Both the position numbers and the translations under genes were made by a program. The notes under the pieces were generated by a model. It was given only the letters and a program-made list of their open reading frames with translations. It did not search any database and was not told the DNA's origin. A stretch of DNA of 10,838 nucleotides from Pseudomonadota bacterium (GTDB lineage Bacteria > Pseudomonadota > Gammaproteobacteria > UBA5335): NCBI GenBank assembly GCA_021783685.1, contig JAJXTQ010000037.1, positions 1 to 10,838 of the forward strand, given 5' to 3'. This document shows positions 1 to 6,661 of the stretch, piece after piece; position 1 is the stretch's first letter, and each line of letters opens with the position of its first letter.

Positions 1-147
1 TTCGCCCGGCTGGCGAGTTATCACAACACCTATTATTACCAGAGGCTGATGGCGCGGATGCGCGCCGCGATCGCGGACGGGCGCTTTGCGGCCTTTCGCG
101 ACGAATTCATGGCACGGGAAGGGCGCGGCGCGGCGGCTGTGCCATAA
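1..147 (+). CDS. tgt: Queuine/preQ1 tRNA-guanine transglycosylase, C-terminal end (partial)
   Basis: The first 48 codons of the window, ending in TAA at 145-147, are the last part of a longer gene whose start lies outside. The residues FARLASYHNTYYYQRLM, then a charged helix and DEFMAREGRG, match the C-terminus of bacterial Tgt, where a IHNLRYYQRLM-like helix is conserved. Tgt exchanges the guanine at the wobble position of GUN-anticodon tRNAs (Asp, Asn, His, Tyr) for preQ1, a step in queuosine synthesis. The catalytic aspartates and zinc-binding cysteines are not in the window. Position just ahead of yajC-secD-secF is the classical gammaproteobacterial order and supports the call. The gap to yajC is 54 bp with no obvious terminator, so read-through into the sec genes is likely. 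Confidence 0.93.
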   Translation, partial: FARLASYHNTYYYQRLMARMRAAIADGRFAAFRDEFMAREGRGAAAVP

Positions 148-201
148 TGACCGCCGATTTTTGGCCCTTCGCCAACCAGCGCAGAGACGGGACGACACTT
201 C

Positions 202-531
202 ATGAGCTTTTTCATTGCCGACGCCTGGGCCCAGCAGGCGCCCCAGCAGCCCAGCCTGTGGATGAACCTGCTGCCCCTGGTGGCGCTTTTCGTCGTGTTC
301 TATTTCATCCTGATCCGGCCGCAGACCCAGCGCGCCAAGAAGCACCGCGACATGCTCGCCGGGTTGACCCGTGGCGACGAGGTCGTGACCACCGGCGGGA
401 TGGCCGGGCGCATCGTCGAGATCGGTGACAGCTTCGTCGACCTGGAGATCGCTGACAAGGTGGTCGCCAAGGTCCAGAAACAGGCTCTGGGGGCGATCCT
501 GCCCAAGGGCACGCTCAAGAAGAAAGCCTGA
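202..531 (+). CDS. yajC: Sec translocon accessory protein YajC
   Basis: This 109-residue protein has the standard YajC length and layout. A short N-terminal stretch (MSFFIADAWAQ) is followed by one membrane segment at about residues 21-38, then the family hallmark FYFILIRPQTQRAKKH (33-48) and a small soluble domain with GDEVVTTGGMAGRI (58-71). It ends in a basic tail, KKKA. YajC is a single-pass inner-membrane protein that associates with SecDF and, through it, with SecYEG and YidC, and it is dispensable in many bacteria. The ATG at 202 gives the typical MSFF start, although the upstream sequence (GGGACG) is only a weak ribosome-binding site. secD follows after 24 bp. A 93-residue frame overlapping the start at 147-428 is a shadow. 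Confidence 0.97.
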   Translation: MSFFIADAWAQQAPQQPSLWMNLLPLVALFVVFYFILIRPQTQRAKKHRDMLAGLTRGDEVVTTGGMAGRIVEIGDSFVDLEIADKVVAKVQKQALGAILPKGTLKKKA

Positions 532-555
532 TCGGGCCGGGAAAGGGTCGCTTCG

Positions 556-2406
556 ATGAATCGCTATTCGTGGTGGAAGAATGCACTGATCCTGCTGGTG
601 CTGCTGACGGCCTGTCTGTACGCGCTGCCGAATCTGTTCGGCGAAGATCCCTCCATTCAGATCACCGGCGCGCGCAACGCGCCGGTATCCGCCGAGACGG
701 TCCAGCGCATTCAGCAGGTGCTGACCGACAACCAGATCTCCCCGCGCCGGATCGAGTTCCAGGACGGCCGGGTGCTGGTGCGCTATCTGGACGCCGAAAC
801 CCAGCTTCTGGCGCGGCAGAAGCTGGGTGAGGCGCTGGGCGGTGACTATGTGCTGGCGCTCAACCTCGCCTCGCGCACGCCCGCCTGGCTGCTGGCGATC
901 GGCGCGCGTCCCATGAACCTCGGCCTCGATCTGCGCGGCGGCGTGCACTTTCTCCTCGAAGTGGACATGAAGGCCGCGATCAATCAGCGCCTGGAGCGCT
1001 ACGAGGCCGACCTGCGCCGCGGGCTGCGCGAGATCGACGTGCGCTACGTCAGCATCGAGCGGCGGGGCGATGCCCTGGCGGTGACCCTGCGCGAAGCGGC
1101 GGATCGGTCCAAGGCCGCCGATGCGCTGCGTAAAGCCTACCCCGAACTGGCCGTGTCCACGCCGCCGGAGCGGGTGGACAGCCTGATGCTGCGGCTCACG
1201 GAGGCAGACCAGGAGCAACTGCGCAGCGCCGCGCTGCAGCAGAACCTCAACACCCTGCGCAACCGGATCAACGAGTTGGGGGTCGCCGAGCCGCTCATCC
1301 AGCAACAGGGCAAGGATCGCATCGTCGTTCAGTTGCCGGGCGTGCAGGACACGGCGCGTGCCAAGGAAATTCTGGGCGCCACGGCGACCCTGGATTTTCG
1401 ACTGGTGGACATGGACGCGGATGCCGCCCAGGCGGCGCGCACCGGCCAGATTCCGGCCAGCAGCAAGCTCTACAAGACCCGCGACGGTTATCCGATCCTG
1501 CTCAAGCGGGAAGTGATCGTGACCGGCGATCAACTCGTCAGTGCATCGTCGGGCTTCGACGGGCAGTCGGGCGGGCCCAGCGTCAACGTCACGCTGGACA
1601 GCCGCGGCGCGGCGCGCATGGGCGACACCACGCGGACCAATCTGGGGCGCCAGATGGCCGTGGTCTTCGTCGAGAACCGCACCGACCTGCGCATCGAAAA
1701 TGGCCAGACCGTGCGGGTGCGCCGCACCGTCGAGGAAGTGGTGAGCGTCGCCACCATCCAGGGCATCTTCAGCAAGAATTTCCAGATCACCGGTCTGGCG
1801 CAGCAGGAGGCGCGGGATCTGGCACTGCTGCTGCGCGCCGGCGCTCTGGCGGCCCCGGTCGACATCGTGGAAGAACGCACCGTCGGCCCCAGTCTGGGCC
1901 AGCAGAACATCGAGCAGGGCTGGGACGCCGCCGTGCTGGGCTTTCTGCTCGTCGTCGTCGTGGTCGGCGTGTATTACAAGGTGTTCGGGCTCATCGCCAA
2001 TCTGGCGCTGCTGTTCAACGTCATCATCCTGGTGGCGCTGATGTCCGTCCTGCAGGCGACGCTCACACTGCCGGGGATCGCGGGCATCGTGCTGACGGTG
2101 GGCATGGCGGTGGACGCCAACGTGCTGATCTTCGAGCGCATCCGCGAGGAACTGCGCAATGGCAGCACGCCGCAGGCCGCGATCTATGCCGGCTACGAAA
2201 AAGCCTTTGCGACCATTGCCGATTCGAACATCACCACCATCATTGCCGCGGCGCTGCTCTTCGGGCTGGGGTCCGGTCCGGTGCGCGGTTTCGCGGTGAC
2301 GCTCTCGCTCGGGATCATGGCCTCGATGTTCACTGCCATTACCGGGACGCGCGCGCTGGTCAACCTGATCTACGGCAACCGGCGCGTCACTCGCCTCTCG
2401 ATCTAG
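556..2406 (+). CDS. secD: Protein translocase subunit SecD
   Basis: A 616-residue SecD, the usual length in gammaproteobacteria. Residues 9-25 are the first membrane helix. NLGLDLRGGVHFLLEVD (121-137) is the conserved D1 motif that opens the large periplasmic P1 region, which continues to about 450. VGPSLGQQNIEQG (443-455) leads into the RND-like membrane domain, about 457-608. That domain contains TVGMAVDANVLIFERIREEL (514-533), whose aspartate D520 in helix 4 belongs to the proton-relay region, and ADSNITTIIAAALLFGLGSG (555-574). SecD pairs with SecF in the inner membrane, and the complex uses proton flow to pull secreted proteins out on the periplasmic side. The start at 556 follows a GAAAGGG stretch about 9 bases upstream. 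The stop codon overlaps the secF ribosome-binding site, so the two are translationally linked. Confidence 0.98.
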   Translation: MNRYSWWKNALILLVLLTACLYALPNLFGEDPSIQITGARNAPVSAETVQRIQQVLTDNQISPRRIEFQDGRVLVRYLDAETQLLARQKLGEALGGDYVLALNLASRTPAWLLAIGARPMNLGLDLRGGVHFLLEVDMKAAINQRLERYEADLRRGLREIDVRYVSIERRGDALAVTLREAADRSKAADALRKAYPELAVSTPPERVDSLMLRLTEADQEQLRSAALQQNLNTLRNRINELGVAEPLIQQQGKDRIVVQLPGVQDTARAKEILGATATLDFRLVDMDADAAQAARTGQIPASSKLYKTRDGYPILLKREVIVTGDQLVSASSGFDGQSGGPSVNVTLDSRGAARMGDTTRTNLGRQMAVVFVENRTDLRIENGQTVRVRRTVEEVVSVATIQGIFSKNFQITGLAQQEARDLALLLRAGALAAPVDIVEERTVGPSLGQQNIEQGWDAAVLGFLLVVVVVGVYYKVFGLIANLALLFNVIILVALMSVLQATLTLPGIAGIVLTVGMAVDANVLIFERIREELRNGSTPQAAIYAGYEKAFATIADSNITTIIAAALLFGLGSGPVRGFAVTLSLGIMASMFTAITGTRALVNLIYGNRRVTRLSI

Positions 2407-2409
2407 GAG
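2405..2409 (+). promoter_or_regulatory. secF ribosome-binding site overlapping the secD stop codon
   Basis: AGGAG begins inside the TAG stop of secD and sits 7 bases ahead of the secF ATG. It fixes the secF start and ties its initiation to ribosomes finishing secD. Confidence 0.8.
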
Positions 2410-2416
2410 TACCTCC

Positions 2417-3343
2417 ATGGAACTGTTTTCGCCCAACTCCAGGATCGATTTCATGGGCCAGCGCTATGTCTGGTTCGCGATCTCGGGCGTGATGATCCTC
2501 CTGTCGATCGTGGGGCTGGGTGTGCGGGGGCTGAATTTCGGCATCGACTTCACCGGCGGCCTGGTGGTCGAGGTGCGTTACCCCGAGGCTGCCAATCCCG
2601 AGGTCGTGCGGGAAACCCTGGCGCGGGGCGGCATGGCGGAGGCCCAGGTCCAGCGCTTCGGCGCCGACCGCGATGTCCTGATCCGCCTGCCGCCTCAGGA
2701 GGGCGACGCCAAACAGCAAGGGGATCATGTGCTGACCATACTGGCCAGCCATGACCCTGGCGTCACGCTCCAGCGCGTCGAGTATGTGGGGCCTCAGGTC
2801 GGTCAGGAACTGGCGGACCAAGGGGGGCTGGCCTTGCTCATCGCCATCACGGGCATCCTGCTCTACGTCGGATTGCGCTTCGAATTTCGTTTGGCGGCGG
2901 GGGCCATCATCGCCCTCGTGCATGACGTCATCATCACCGTGGGCGTCATTTCCTGGACGCAGGTCAGCTTCGATCTCAGCGTGCTGGCGGCGGTGCTGGG
3001 CATCATCGGCTATTCGATCAACGATTCCATCGTGATCTTCGACCGCATCCGCGAGAATTTCATCAAGCTGCGCGGGCTGGCGGCGGTAGAGGTCATCAAC
3101 AAGTCCGTCAATCAGACCCTGTCGCGCACCATCATGACCAACCTCACGGTGTTCCTGGTGCTGCTCGCGCTGCTGATGCTAGGCGGGGACACCCTGCGGC
3201 CCTTTTCCATCGCCATGGTCGTGGGCTCCATCGTCGGCACCTATTCGACCATCTATGTCGCCAGCAGCCTCGCCCTGCAGATGGGTGTGCGCCGGGAACA
3301 TCTCCTGCCCGCAGTGCGCGAGGGGCCCAAGGACCAGCTTTGA
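2417..3343 (+). CDS. secF: Protein translocase subunit SecF
   Basis: A 308-residue SecF of normal length. The first membrane helix is at about residues 17-35. It is followed by the SecF hallmark GLNFGIDFTGGLVVEV (38-53), a small periplasmic domain (54-130), and VGPQVGQELADQG (124-136) leading into five further helices. VLGIIGYSINDSIVIFDRIREN (193-214) is the equivalent of the SecD helix-4 signature. SRTIMTNLTVFLVLLALLMLGG (236-257) is the next conserved helix pair. SecF forms the inner-membrane complex with SecD that drives late steps of protein export using the proton gradient. It begins 10 bp after secD and is the last gene of the run; the following gene is convergent, with stop codons separated by 49 bp. 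Confidence 0.98.
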   Translation: MELFSPNSRIDFMGQRYVWFAISGVMILLSIVGLGVRGLNFGIDFTGGLVVEVRYPEAANPEVVRETLARGGMAEAQVQRFGADRDVLIRLPPQEGDAKQQGDHVLTILASHDPGVTLQRVEYVGPQVGQELADQGGLALLIAITGILLYVGLRFEFRLAAGAIIALVHDVIITVGVISWTQVSFDLSVLAAVLGIIGYSINDSIVIFDRIRENFIKLRGLAAVEVINKSVNQTLSRTIMTNLTVFLVLLALLMLGGDTLRPFSIAMVVGSIVGTYSTIYVASSLALQMGVRREHLLPAVREGPKDQL

Positions 3344-3359
3344 GTCCTCGGCACGGCGG

Positions 3360-3377
3360 GCCGCGCGTCGTCGCGGC
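3360..3377. terminator. Short GC hairpin between convergent secF and suhB (weak terminator candidate)
   Basis: GCCGCG (3360-3365) and CGCGGC (3372-3377) form a perfect 6-bp inverted repeat around a 6-base loop. It lies in the 49-bp space between two convergent genes, where a bidirectional terminator would be expected. Only two T residues follow on the plus strand and none on the minus, so it is not a classical intrinsic terminator. Confidence 0.25.
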
Positions 3378-3392
3378 TTGGGGGCGATCCGC

Positions 3393-4205
3393 TCAGGGAC
3401 GGGACTGGATGCGCAGCATGGGCGTGAGGTGAGGCTCGATCTCGCGCACCAGCGCCGCGAACAGACGCGGGTTGCCGCAGACGAGATTGCCCGACTCCAT
3501 GAACCCCTCGGGTTCGCCTGAAAGATTGCCCACGATGCCGCCGGCTTCCTGCACCAGGATCACGCCGGCCGCGATGTCCCAGGGCTTCAGCCCAAGTTCC
3601 CAGTAGCCGTCGAGCCGGCCGGCGGCGACGTAGGCCAGATCCAGCGCTGCGGATCCGGCCCGGCGGATGCCGGCCGTCTTGCCGGCCACGGCCTGCAACA
3701 TGCCGTAATAGGCCGGCGCATGGCTGAAGTCACGAAAGGGCAGCCCCGTGCCGATCAAGGCGCCTTCAAGACCGCGCGCAGTGGCCACGCGAATGCGTCG
3801 ATCATTGAGGAACGCCCCGGAACCGCGCGTGGCGGTATAGATCTCCCCGCGCGTCGGGTCATGGATCACGCCGTGCTCGAGTCGTCCGCGGATGCGGATG
3901 CCGATCGACACGGCGTAGTGGGGCAGACCGTGGATGAAGTTGGTCGTGCCATCCAGGGGATCGATGATCCAGGTGACCTCGTGCTCGCCGATCTGGCCGC
4001 CTTCCTCGCCCAGAATCGCATGGTCGGGATAGGCCCGGCGGATGATCTGGATGATCTCCTGTTCGGCCTGCCGATCGATCTCGGTCACGAAATCGTTGCG
4101 CTGCTTGGCCTCTACGGTCAGCGCGTCGCTCTGGCCGGCGGCGCGCAGGATCACGTCGCCCGCGCGACGGGCAGCCCGAACGGCGATGGTCAGGAGAGGA
4201 TGCAT
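3393..4205 (-). CDS. suhB: Inositol-1-monophosphatase family protein SuhB
   Basis: Starting at the ATG at 4205, the product is 270 residues, close to E. coli SuhB (267). The metal-binding signatures of the Mg-dependent, lithium-sensitive phosphatase family are all present: GEE (66-68), WIIDPLDGTTNFIHG (79-93) with D82 and D85, and KPWDIAAG (207-214) with D210. The enzyme dephosphorylates inositol-1-phosphate and similar sugar phosphates. In enterobacteria SuhB also works in the rRNA transcription antitermination complex, and which role dominates here cannot be told. The frame stays open upstream to 4733, but that stretch is shadow sequence rich in Arg, Pro and Ser. The chosen start opens with MHPLLTIAVRAARRAG, typical of the family, and AAAGGCGG lies upstream as a modest ribosome-binding site. 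It converges with secF. Confidence 0.95.
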   Translation of the reverse strand: MHPLLTIAVRAARRAGDVILRAAGQSDALTVEAKQRNDFVTEIDRQAEQEIIQIIRRAYPDHAILGEEGGQIGEHEVTWIIDPLDGTTNFIHGLPHYAVSIGIRIRGRLEHGVIHDPTRGEIYTATRGSGAFLNDRRIRVATARGLEGALIGTGLPFRDFSHAPAYYGMLQAVAGKTAGIRRAGSAALDLAYVAAGRLDGYWELGLKPWDIAAGVILVQEAGGIVGNLSGEPEGFMESGNLVCGNPRLFAALVREIEPHLTPMLRIQSRP

Positions 4206-4239
4206 AGCCGGGCCCGCCTTTGGTGATCGTGACAGCAGA

Positions 4240-4255
4240 CCGGCCGAACGGCCGG
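4240..4255. repeat. Small inverted repeat in the suhB leader
   Basis: CCGGCC (4240-4245) and GGCCGG (4250-4255) are separated by GAAC, giving a stable 6-bp hairpin with a GNNN-type tetraloop on the plus strand and GTTC on the minus strand. It lies 35 bases upstream of the suhB start and just downstream of the predicted suhB -10 element, so it would form at the very 5' end of the suhB transcript if that promoter is right. Confidence 0.35.
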
Positions 4256-4262
4256 GGGCGTG

Positions 4263-4271
4263 AGCATAGCA
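4263..4271 (-). promoter_or_regulatory. Possible extended -10 promoter for suhB
   Basis: On the minus strand TGC is followed directly by TATGCT, an extended -10 element (TGn plus a hexamer matching TATAAT at 4 of 6 positions). It sits in an AT-richer patch (GCAGTTTTGC upstream). No TTGACA-like -35 is seen at 16-18 bases, which extended -10 promoters can tolerate. A start at about 4256 would give a leader of roughly 50 bases. Confidence 0.35.
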
Positions 4272-4304
4272 AAACTGCCGCAGCCCGGCGTAGTCCCGCG
4301 TCCC

Positions 4305-4340
4305 GCGCCAAGGGCGGTGCGTCCGCCACGCCCTTGGCGC
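4305..4340. terminator. Strong 12-bp inverted repeat between the unknown gene and suhB
   Basis: GCGCCAAGGGCG (4305-4316) and CGCCCTTGGCGC (4329-4340) are perfect inverted repeats around a 12-base loop. It is the strongest hairpin I can find in the window and is unlikely by chance. It lies downstream of the minus-strand gene at 4498-5088 and upstream of suhB, the place for a terminator, attenuator or mRNA-end stabiliser. No T-run follows on either strand, so a Rho-independent terminator is possible but not canonical. A shorter alternative pairing, GGCGG (4313-4317) with CCGCC (4323-4327), would compete with it. Confidence 0.5.
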
Positions 4341-4418
4341 CGCCCGGCGACCAGGCCGCCCGACCCGGCGCCCACTCCGCCGGCCCGCGCCCACGCCGTG
4401 GCTTTGCCTGAACATGGC

Positions 4419-4462
4419 CTTGGGGGCGAACTGCCCCAAGACGCGCGCCAGGCCTCCCTGGC
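4419..4462. repeat. Two adjacent short hairpins after the unknown gene
   Basis: CTTGGGG (4419-4425) pairs with CCCCAAG (4434-4440) around an 8-base loop. Just beside it, GCCAGG (4447-4452) pairs with CCTGGC (4457-4462) around a 4-base loop. On the minus strand these are the first structures after the stop of the gene ending at 4498. Each alone is unremarkable in GC-rich DNA; their spacing suggests a structured transcript end. Apart from these and the hairpins described at 4240 and 4305, I see no gene in 4206-4497. Confidence 0.3.
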
Positions 4463-4497
4463 CGACACACGTCAAGACCATCGACAAGCGACCGGGA

Positions 4498-5088
4498 TCA
4501 GACGGGCCGGTTTTCGTTGGGGTTGCGCACGGGGCCCATGCGCTCGAGTCCTTCCTCGAAGGACATCTCGGGGAAACGCTCGCTGTAGCCTCTGGCCGTG
4601 TCGTAGATGCGGTCGAGCCGGGCGCCGGTGTCCAGTTTCTTGAGGTCGTTGCGTTCGATGTAGAGCAGGTCCAGCAGTTCGTTGTAGGCCGTGGCCTCGT
4701 CGATCGGCAGCACTTGGAACGTGGCGCCGCCATAGGGCACGGTGTAGCGTTTGGACAGATCGATGTTGTTGCAGAACAGGAAATACTTGCCGTCCGCGGC
4801 GAGGGCGTCGCCCAGCGCCTCGACCAGCAGCGGCAGATAACCGAACGACAACAGATAGCAGCACAGGAAGGGGAGGGTCGGTGTGCCGGATTCGGCGACG
4901 AGCATCACCTGCTCGGCGAGGATTTCGGGTGGTCGCGCCTCGTCGGCGAACTGGGGCGCGAACTTGAGCGCCAGTTCGCCGCGAAAGCCATAACGGCCGG
5001 CCACGCCCGTCGGACCCTTGAACACGGGGTTGAACAAGCGGCGCTCGGCTTCGAGGGCGGCGAGCGGGGAGTCGAGAACGGCACTCAT
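4498..5088 (-). CDS. Conserved-looking hypothetical protein, 196 residues, function unknown
   Basis: I do not recognise this protein. The ATG at 5088 is preceded by AGGAAG 7 bases upstream, a good ribosome-binding site, and the composition is balanced, whereas the long plus-strand frame opposite it is rich in Gln, Gly, His and Val as antisense shadows are. There is no signal peptide. The N-terminal third has a Gly/aromatic stretch (VFKGPTGVAGRYGFRGEL, 22-39). A hydrophobic segment with a Cys-Cys pair follows (TLPFLCCYLLSFGYLPLLVEAL, 71-92; C76, C77), then KYFLFCNNIDLSKRYTVPYGG (101-121; C106). The C-terminal third is charged and probably helical (DEATAYNELLDLLYIERNDLKKL, 130-152). The hydrophobic segment could be a buried core rather than a membrane helix. 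It looks cytoplasmic and globular. A 292-bp structured gap separates it from suhB, so they are probably separate units. Confidence 0.8.
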   Translation of the reverse strand: MSAVLDSPLAALEAERRLFNPVFKGPTGVAGRYGFRGELALKFAPQFADEARPPEILAEQVMLVAESGTPTLPFLCCYLLSFGYLPLLVEALGDALAADGKYFLFCNNIDLSKRYTVPYGGATFQVLPIDEATAYNELLDLLYIERNDLKKLDTGARLDRIYDTARGYSERFPEMSFEEGLERMGPVRNPNENRPV

Positions 5089-5297
5089 GAGGGTCTTCCT
5101 GAATGGGTTGGCTGTTGGAATCAGAGCAATCGGCCGGGTCGGACGCGTCCGTTCATGGATCGATCGTTTCCGCCCCCGTGCATGCAGCGCGCAGGATCAG
5201 GAGCTGGCCGCGTGCGGTCGGGCAAAGGTGCGTCCGGGCCGCTGACGGACAGGCATACACGGCGTGTCTGTCCAAGCAAATGACGTGCCGCCCTGAA

Positions 5298-5325
5298 TTG
5301 AACGCGGATGATGGTGTAAGATAAT
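5298..5325 (+). promoter_or_regulatory. Sigma70-like promoter pointing away from the unknown gene
   Basis: TTGAAC (5298-5303) and GATAAT (5320-5325) are separated by 16 bases, matching the -35 at 4 of 6 and the -10 at 5 of 6 positions. It lies at the edge of an AT-rich island in otherwise GC-rich DNA. Transcription would start near 5332, running rightwards antisense to the end of modC. No protein gene lies downstream on this strand, so either it makes a short RNA or the match is fortuitous. Confidence 0.3.
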
Positions 5326-5366
5326 GATTTTAATTGAGATTAGGCTGTGGCGTGCGATCTTTGTCT

Positions 5367-5403
5367 GGTGACGGGCATCAGGGAACGCTGCCTTGTCGCC
5401 TTT
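5367..5403 (+). terminator. Stem-loop followed by TTT downstream of the plus-strand promoter
   Basis: GGTGACGGGCA (5367-5377) pairs with TGCCTTGTCGCC (5389-5400) in an 11-bp stem with one wobble at each of two positions and a single bulged T, around an 11-base loop. Three T residues follow at 5401-5403. With the promoter-like pair at 5298-5325 this would bound an RNA of about 70 bases. The T-run is short, so termination is uncertain. Confidence 0.3.
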
Positions 5404-5500
5404 CGGACACAGGTCCACGCCTCCTGCCGGGCGCCGATGCTGCGGCGGCGGTGGATCTTGCGACTCGAAGCCGGCCGCACGATGGTCCAGTCTTCCGCTG

Positions 5501-5526
5501 CGCCAGCCGGCCACACCGGGCAGGCG
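5501..5526 (-). terminator. Weak hairpin downstream of modC
   Basis: CGCC (5501-5504) and GGCG (5523-5526) enclose two CCGG blocks that can pair, giving an interrupted hairpin 17 bases after the modC stop. There is no T-run. It is the only structure near the expected end of the molybdate operon transcript. Confidence 0.2.
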
Positions 5527-5542
5527 TCTACAGGGCAATCGC

Positions 5543-6661
5543 CTAGCCGCGTTCGTCGCCCGGTTCCCGCCGGTCGAACGAGACCGCCTTGATGAGGGCG
5601 CACACCGGCTGGCCCGGTTGCAGGTGCAGGCGGTCGACCGATTCCCGCGTGATGCGCGCACGCAGGCGCTGGGTGGGCGCACCCGCGAGTTCGAGCAGCA
5701 CTTCGGCATAGGCGCCGGCCGGCTCGGCGTCGATGGTCAGCACGCGCGCCTCGAGCTGGTTGCGGATGCTGGTGTCCGGAACGTCATGCAGCGCGATGGC
5801 CACATCCCGCGCCCGCACACGCAGGCGCACCGGCGTGCCCGCCGCGGCGTCGATGTGCGGCAGCGTGAGGCGCTGGCCGGCGAGATCGAATTCGGTGAGC
5901 GCGAAGTCCGTGATGTGCCGCAGCACCTGCACGCGCAGCAGCGCGCCGGCCTCGAAGTGGCCGGACACGGCCTCGGCCGCCGGGCTTTCCAGCACCGCGT
6001 GCACCTCGCCGCGGGCGGTGACGCGGCCGTGGGCGAGGATCAGCACCGCATCGGCGAGCTGCGCGACCTCCTCCACGGCGTGCGAGACGTAGATCAGCGG
6101 GATGCGAAAGCGCGCCGGCAGGGCGCGGATGTAGGGCAGCAGCTCGGCCTTGCGTTTCAGATCGAGCGCTGACAGCGGTTCGTCGAGCAGCAGCAGGCGC
6201 GGGTTGGCGAGCAGCGCGCGGGCGATGGCGACGCGCTGGCGCTCGCCGCCCGACAGGCCATCGGTGTGCCGATCGAGCAGCGGTGCGAGGTCGAGCGCCG
6301 CGATGACCTCGTCCAGCGCCGGAGCCGGCGCGCCATTTGCCGGCCGGGCGCGGCTTTGAGCAAAGCGCAGGTTGCCGAGCACCCGGCGGTGCGTGAACAG
6401 CCGCGCGTCCTGGAACACGTAGCCGATGCCGCGCCGGTGCGGCGGCAGGATCACGCCGGCCGCGCTGTCCGCGAGCACGGTGCCATCGAGCGCAATGCGC
6501 GCTCGATCCGGCGTTTCGAGACCGGCCAGTGCCCGCAGCAGCGTGCTCTTGCCGCTGCCGGACGCGCCCATCACGGCGGTGATGCCCGCGAGTTCCAGCG
6601 CCTCCTCCACGTCCAGCGCGAAACCTGGATAACGCAGCGCGAGCGCGATCTCCAGCCTCAC
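5543..6661 (-). CDS. modC: Molybdate ABC transporter ATP-binding protein ModC
   Basis: A 372-residue ABC ATPase with a C-terminal TOBE domain, the layout of ModC (352 in E. coli). Walker A is GASGSGKST (32-40), the Q-loop glutamine is Q84, the signature is LSGGE (136-140), Walker B is LLLLDE (156-161), the D-loop is SALD (164-167) and the switch histidine is H194. About 298-361 (SIRNQLEARV to ALIKAVSF) is a single TOBE/Mop-type oxyanion-binding domain, which separates ModC from generic ABC ATPases. ModC powers ModB to import molybdate (and usually tungstate). I place the start at GTG 6661, which overlaps the modB stop as GTGA; it gives MRLEIALALRYPGFALDV, the expected N-terminus. The frame remains open far upstream through modB, but that is shadow. 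No ribosome-binding site is obvious, so translation probably depends on coupling to modB. Confidence 0.95.
   Translation of the reverse strand: MRLEIALALRYPGFALDVEEALELAGITAVMGASGSGKSTLLRALAGLETPDRARIALDGTVLADSAAGVILPPHRRGIGYVFQDARLFTHRRVLGNLRFAQSRARPANGAPAPALDEVIAALDLAPLLDRHTDGLSGGERQRVAIARALLANPRLLLLDEPLSALDLKRKAELLPYIRALPARFRIPLIYVSHAVEEVAQLADAVLILAHGRVTARGEVHAVLESPAAEAVSGHFEAGALLRVQVLRHITDFALTEFDLAGQRLTLPHIDAAAGTPVRLRVRARDVAIALHDVPDTSIRNQLEARVLTIDAEPAGAYAEVLLELAGAPTQRLRARITRESVDRLHLQPGQPVCALIKAVSFDRREPGDERG

Larger units (their letters stand above)
5089..5542. other. 454-bp intergenic region without a credible gene
   Basis: This stretch lies between the end of modC and the start of the unknown gene. 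It must hold the promoter of the unknown gene, although no clear minus-strand -35/-10 pair is visible. It contains an imperfect dyad at 5247-5273 (GGACAG against CTGTCC, with inner ACAC/GTGT), an AT-rich island at about 5318-5342 that is unlike the surrounding GC-rich sequence, a plus-strand promoter-like pair, a strong hairpin at 5367-5400, and a weaker GC hairpin at 5501-5526 just after modC. Short open frames here on both strands have no recognisable protein character. Confidence 0.6.

Noticed and set aside
4206..4733. Upstream extension of the suhB frame by 176 codons
   Set aside because: The added segment is Arg/Pro/Ser-rich and runs out of frame through the unknown gene; SuhB has its normal length and N-terminus from ATG 4205.
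5140..5151. 12-bp perfect palindrome CGGACGCGTCCG, 51 bp upstream of the unknown gene
   Set aside because: A few 12-bp palindromes are expected by chance in a window of this length, more so in GC-rich DNA; nothing else marks it as an operator.
4414..5283. 289-codon plus-strand open frame opposite the unknown gene
   Set aside because: Rich in Gln, Gly, Val and His with no recognisable motif; the minus-strand frame has a proper ribosome-binding site and balanced composition.
5330..5542. Riboswitch (for example molybdenum-cofactor type) in the gap after modC
   Set aside because: I could not match the conserved core of any riboswitch class I know on either strand; only a simple hairpin is visible.
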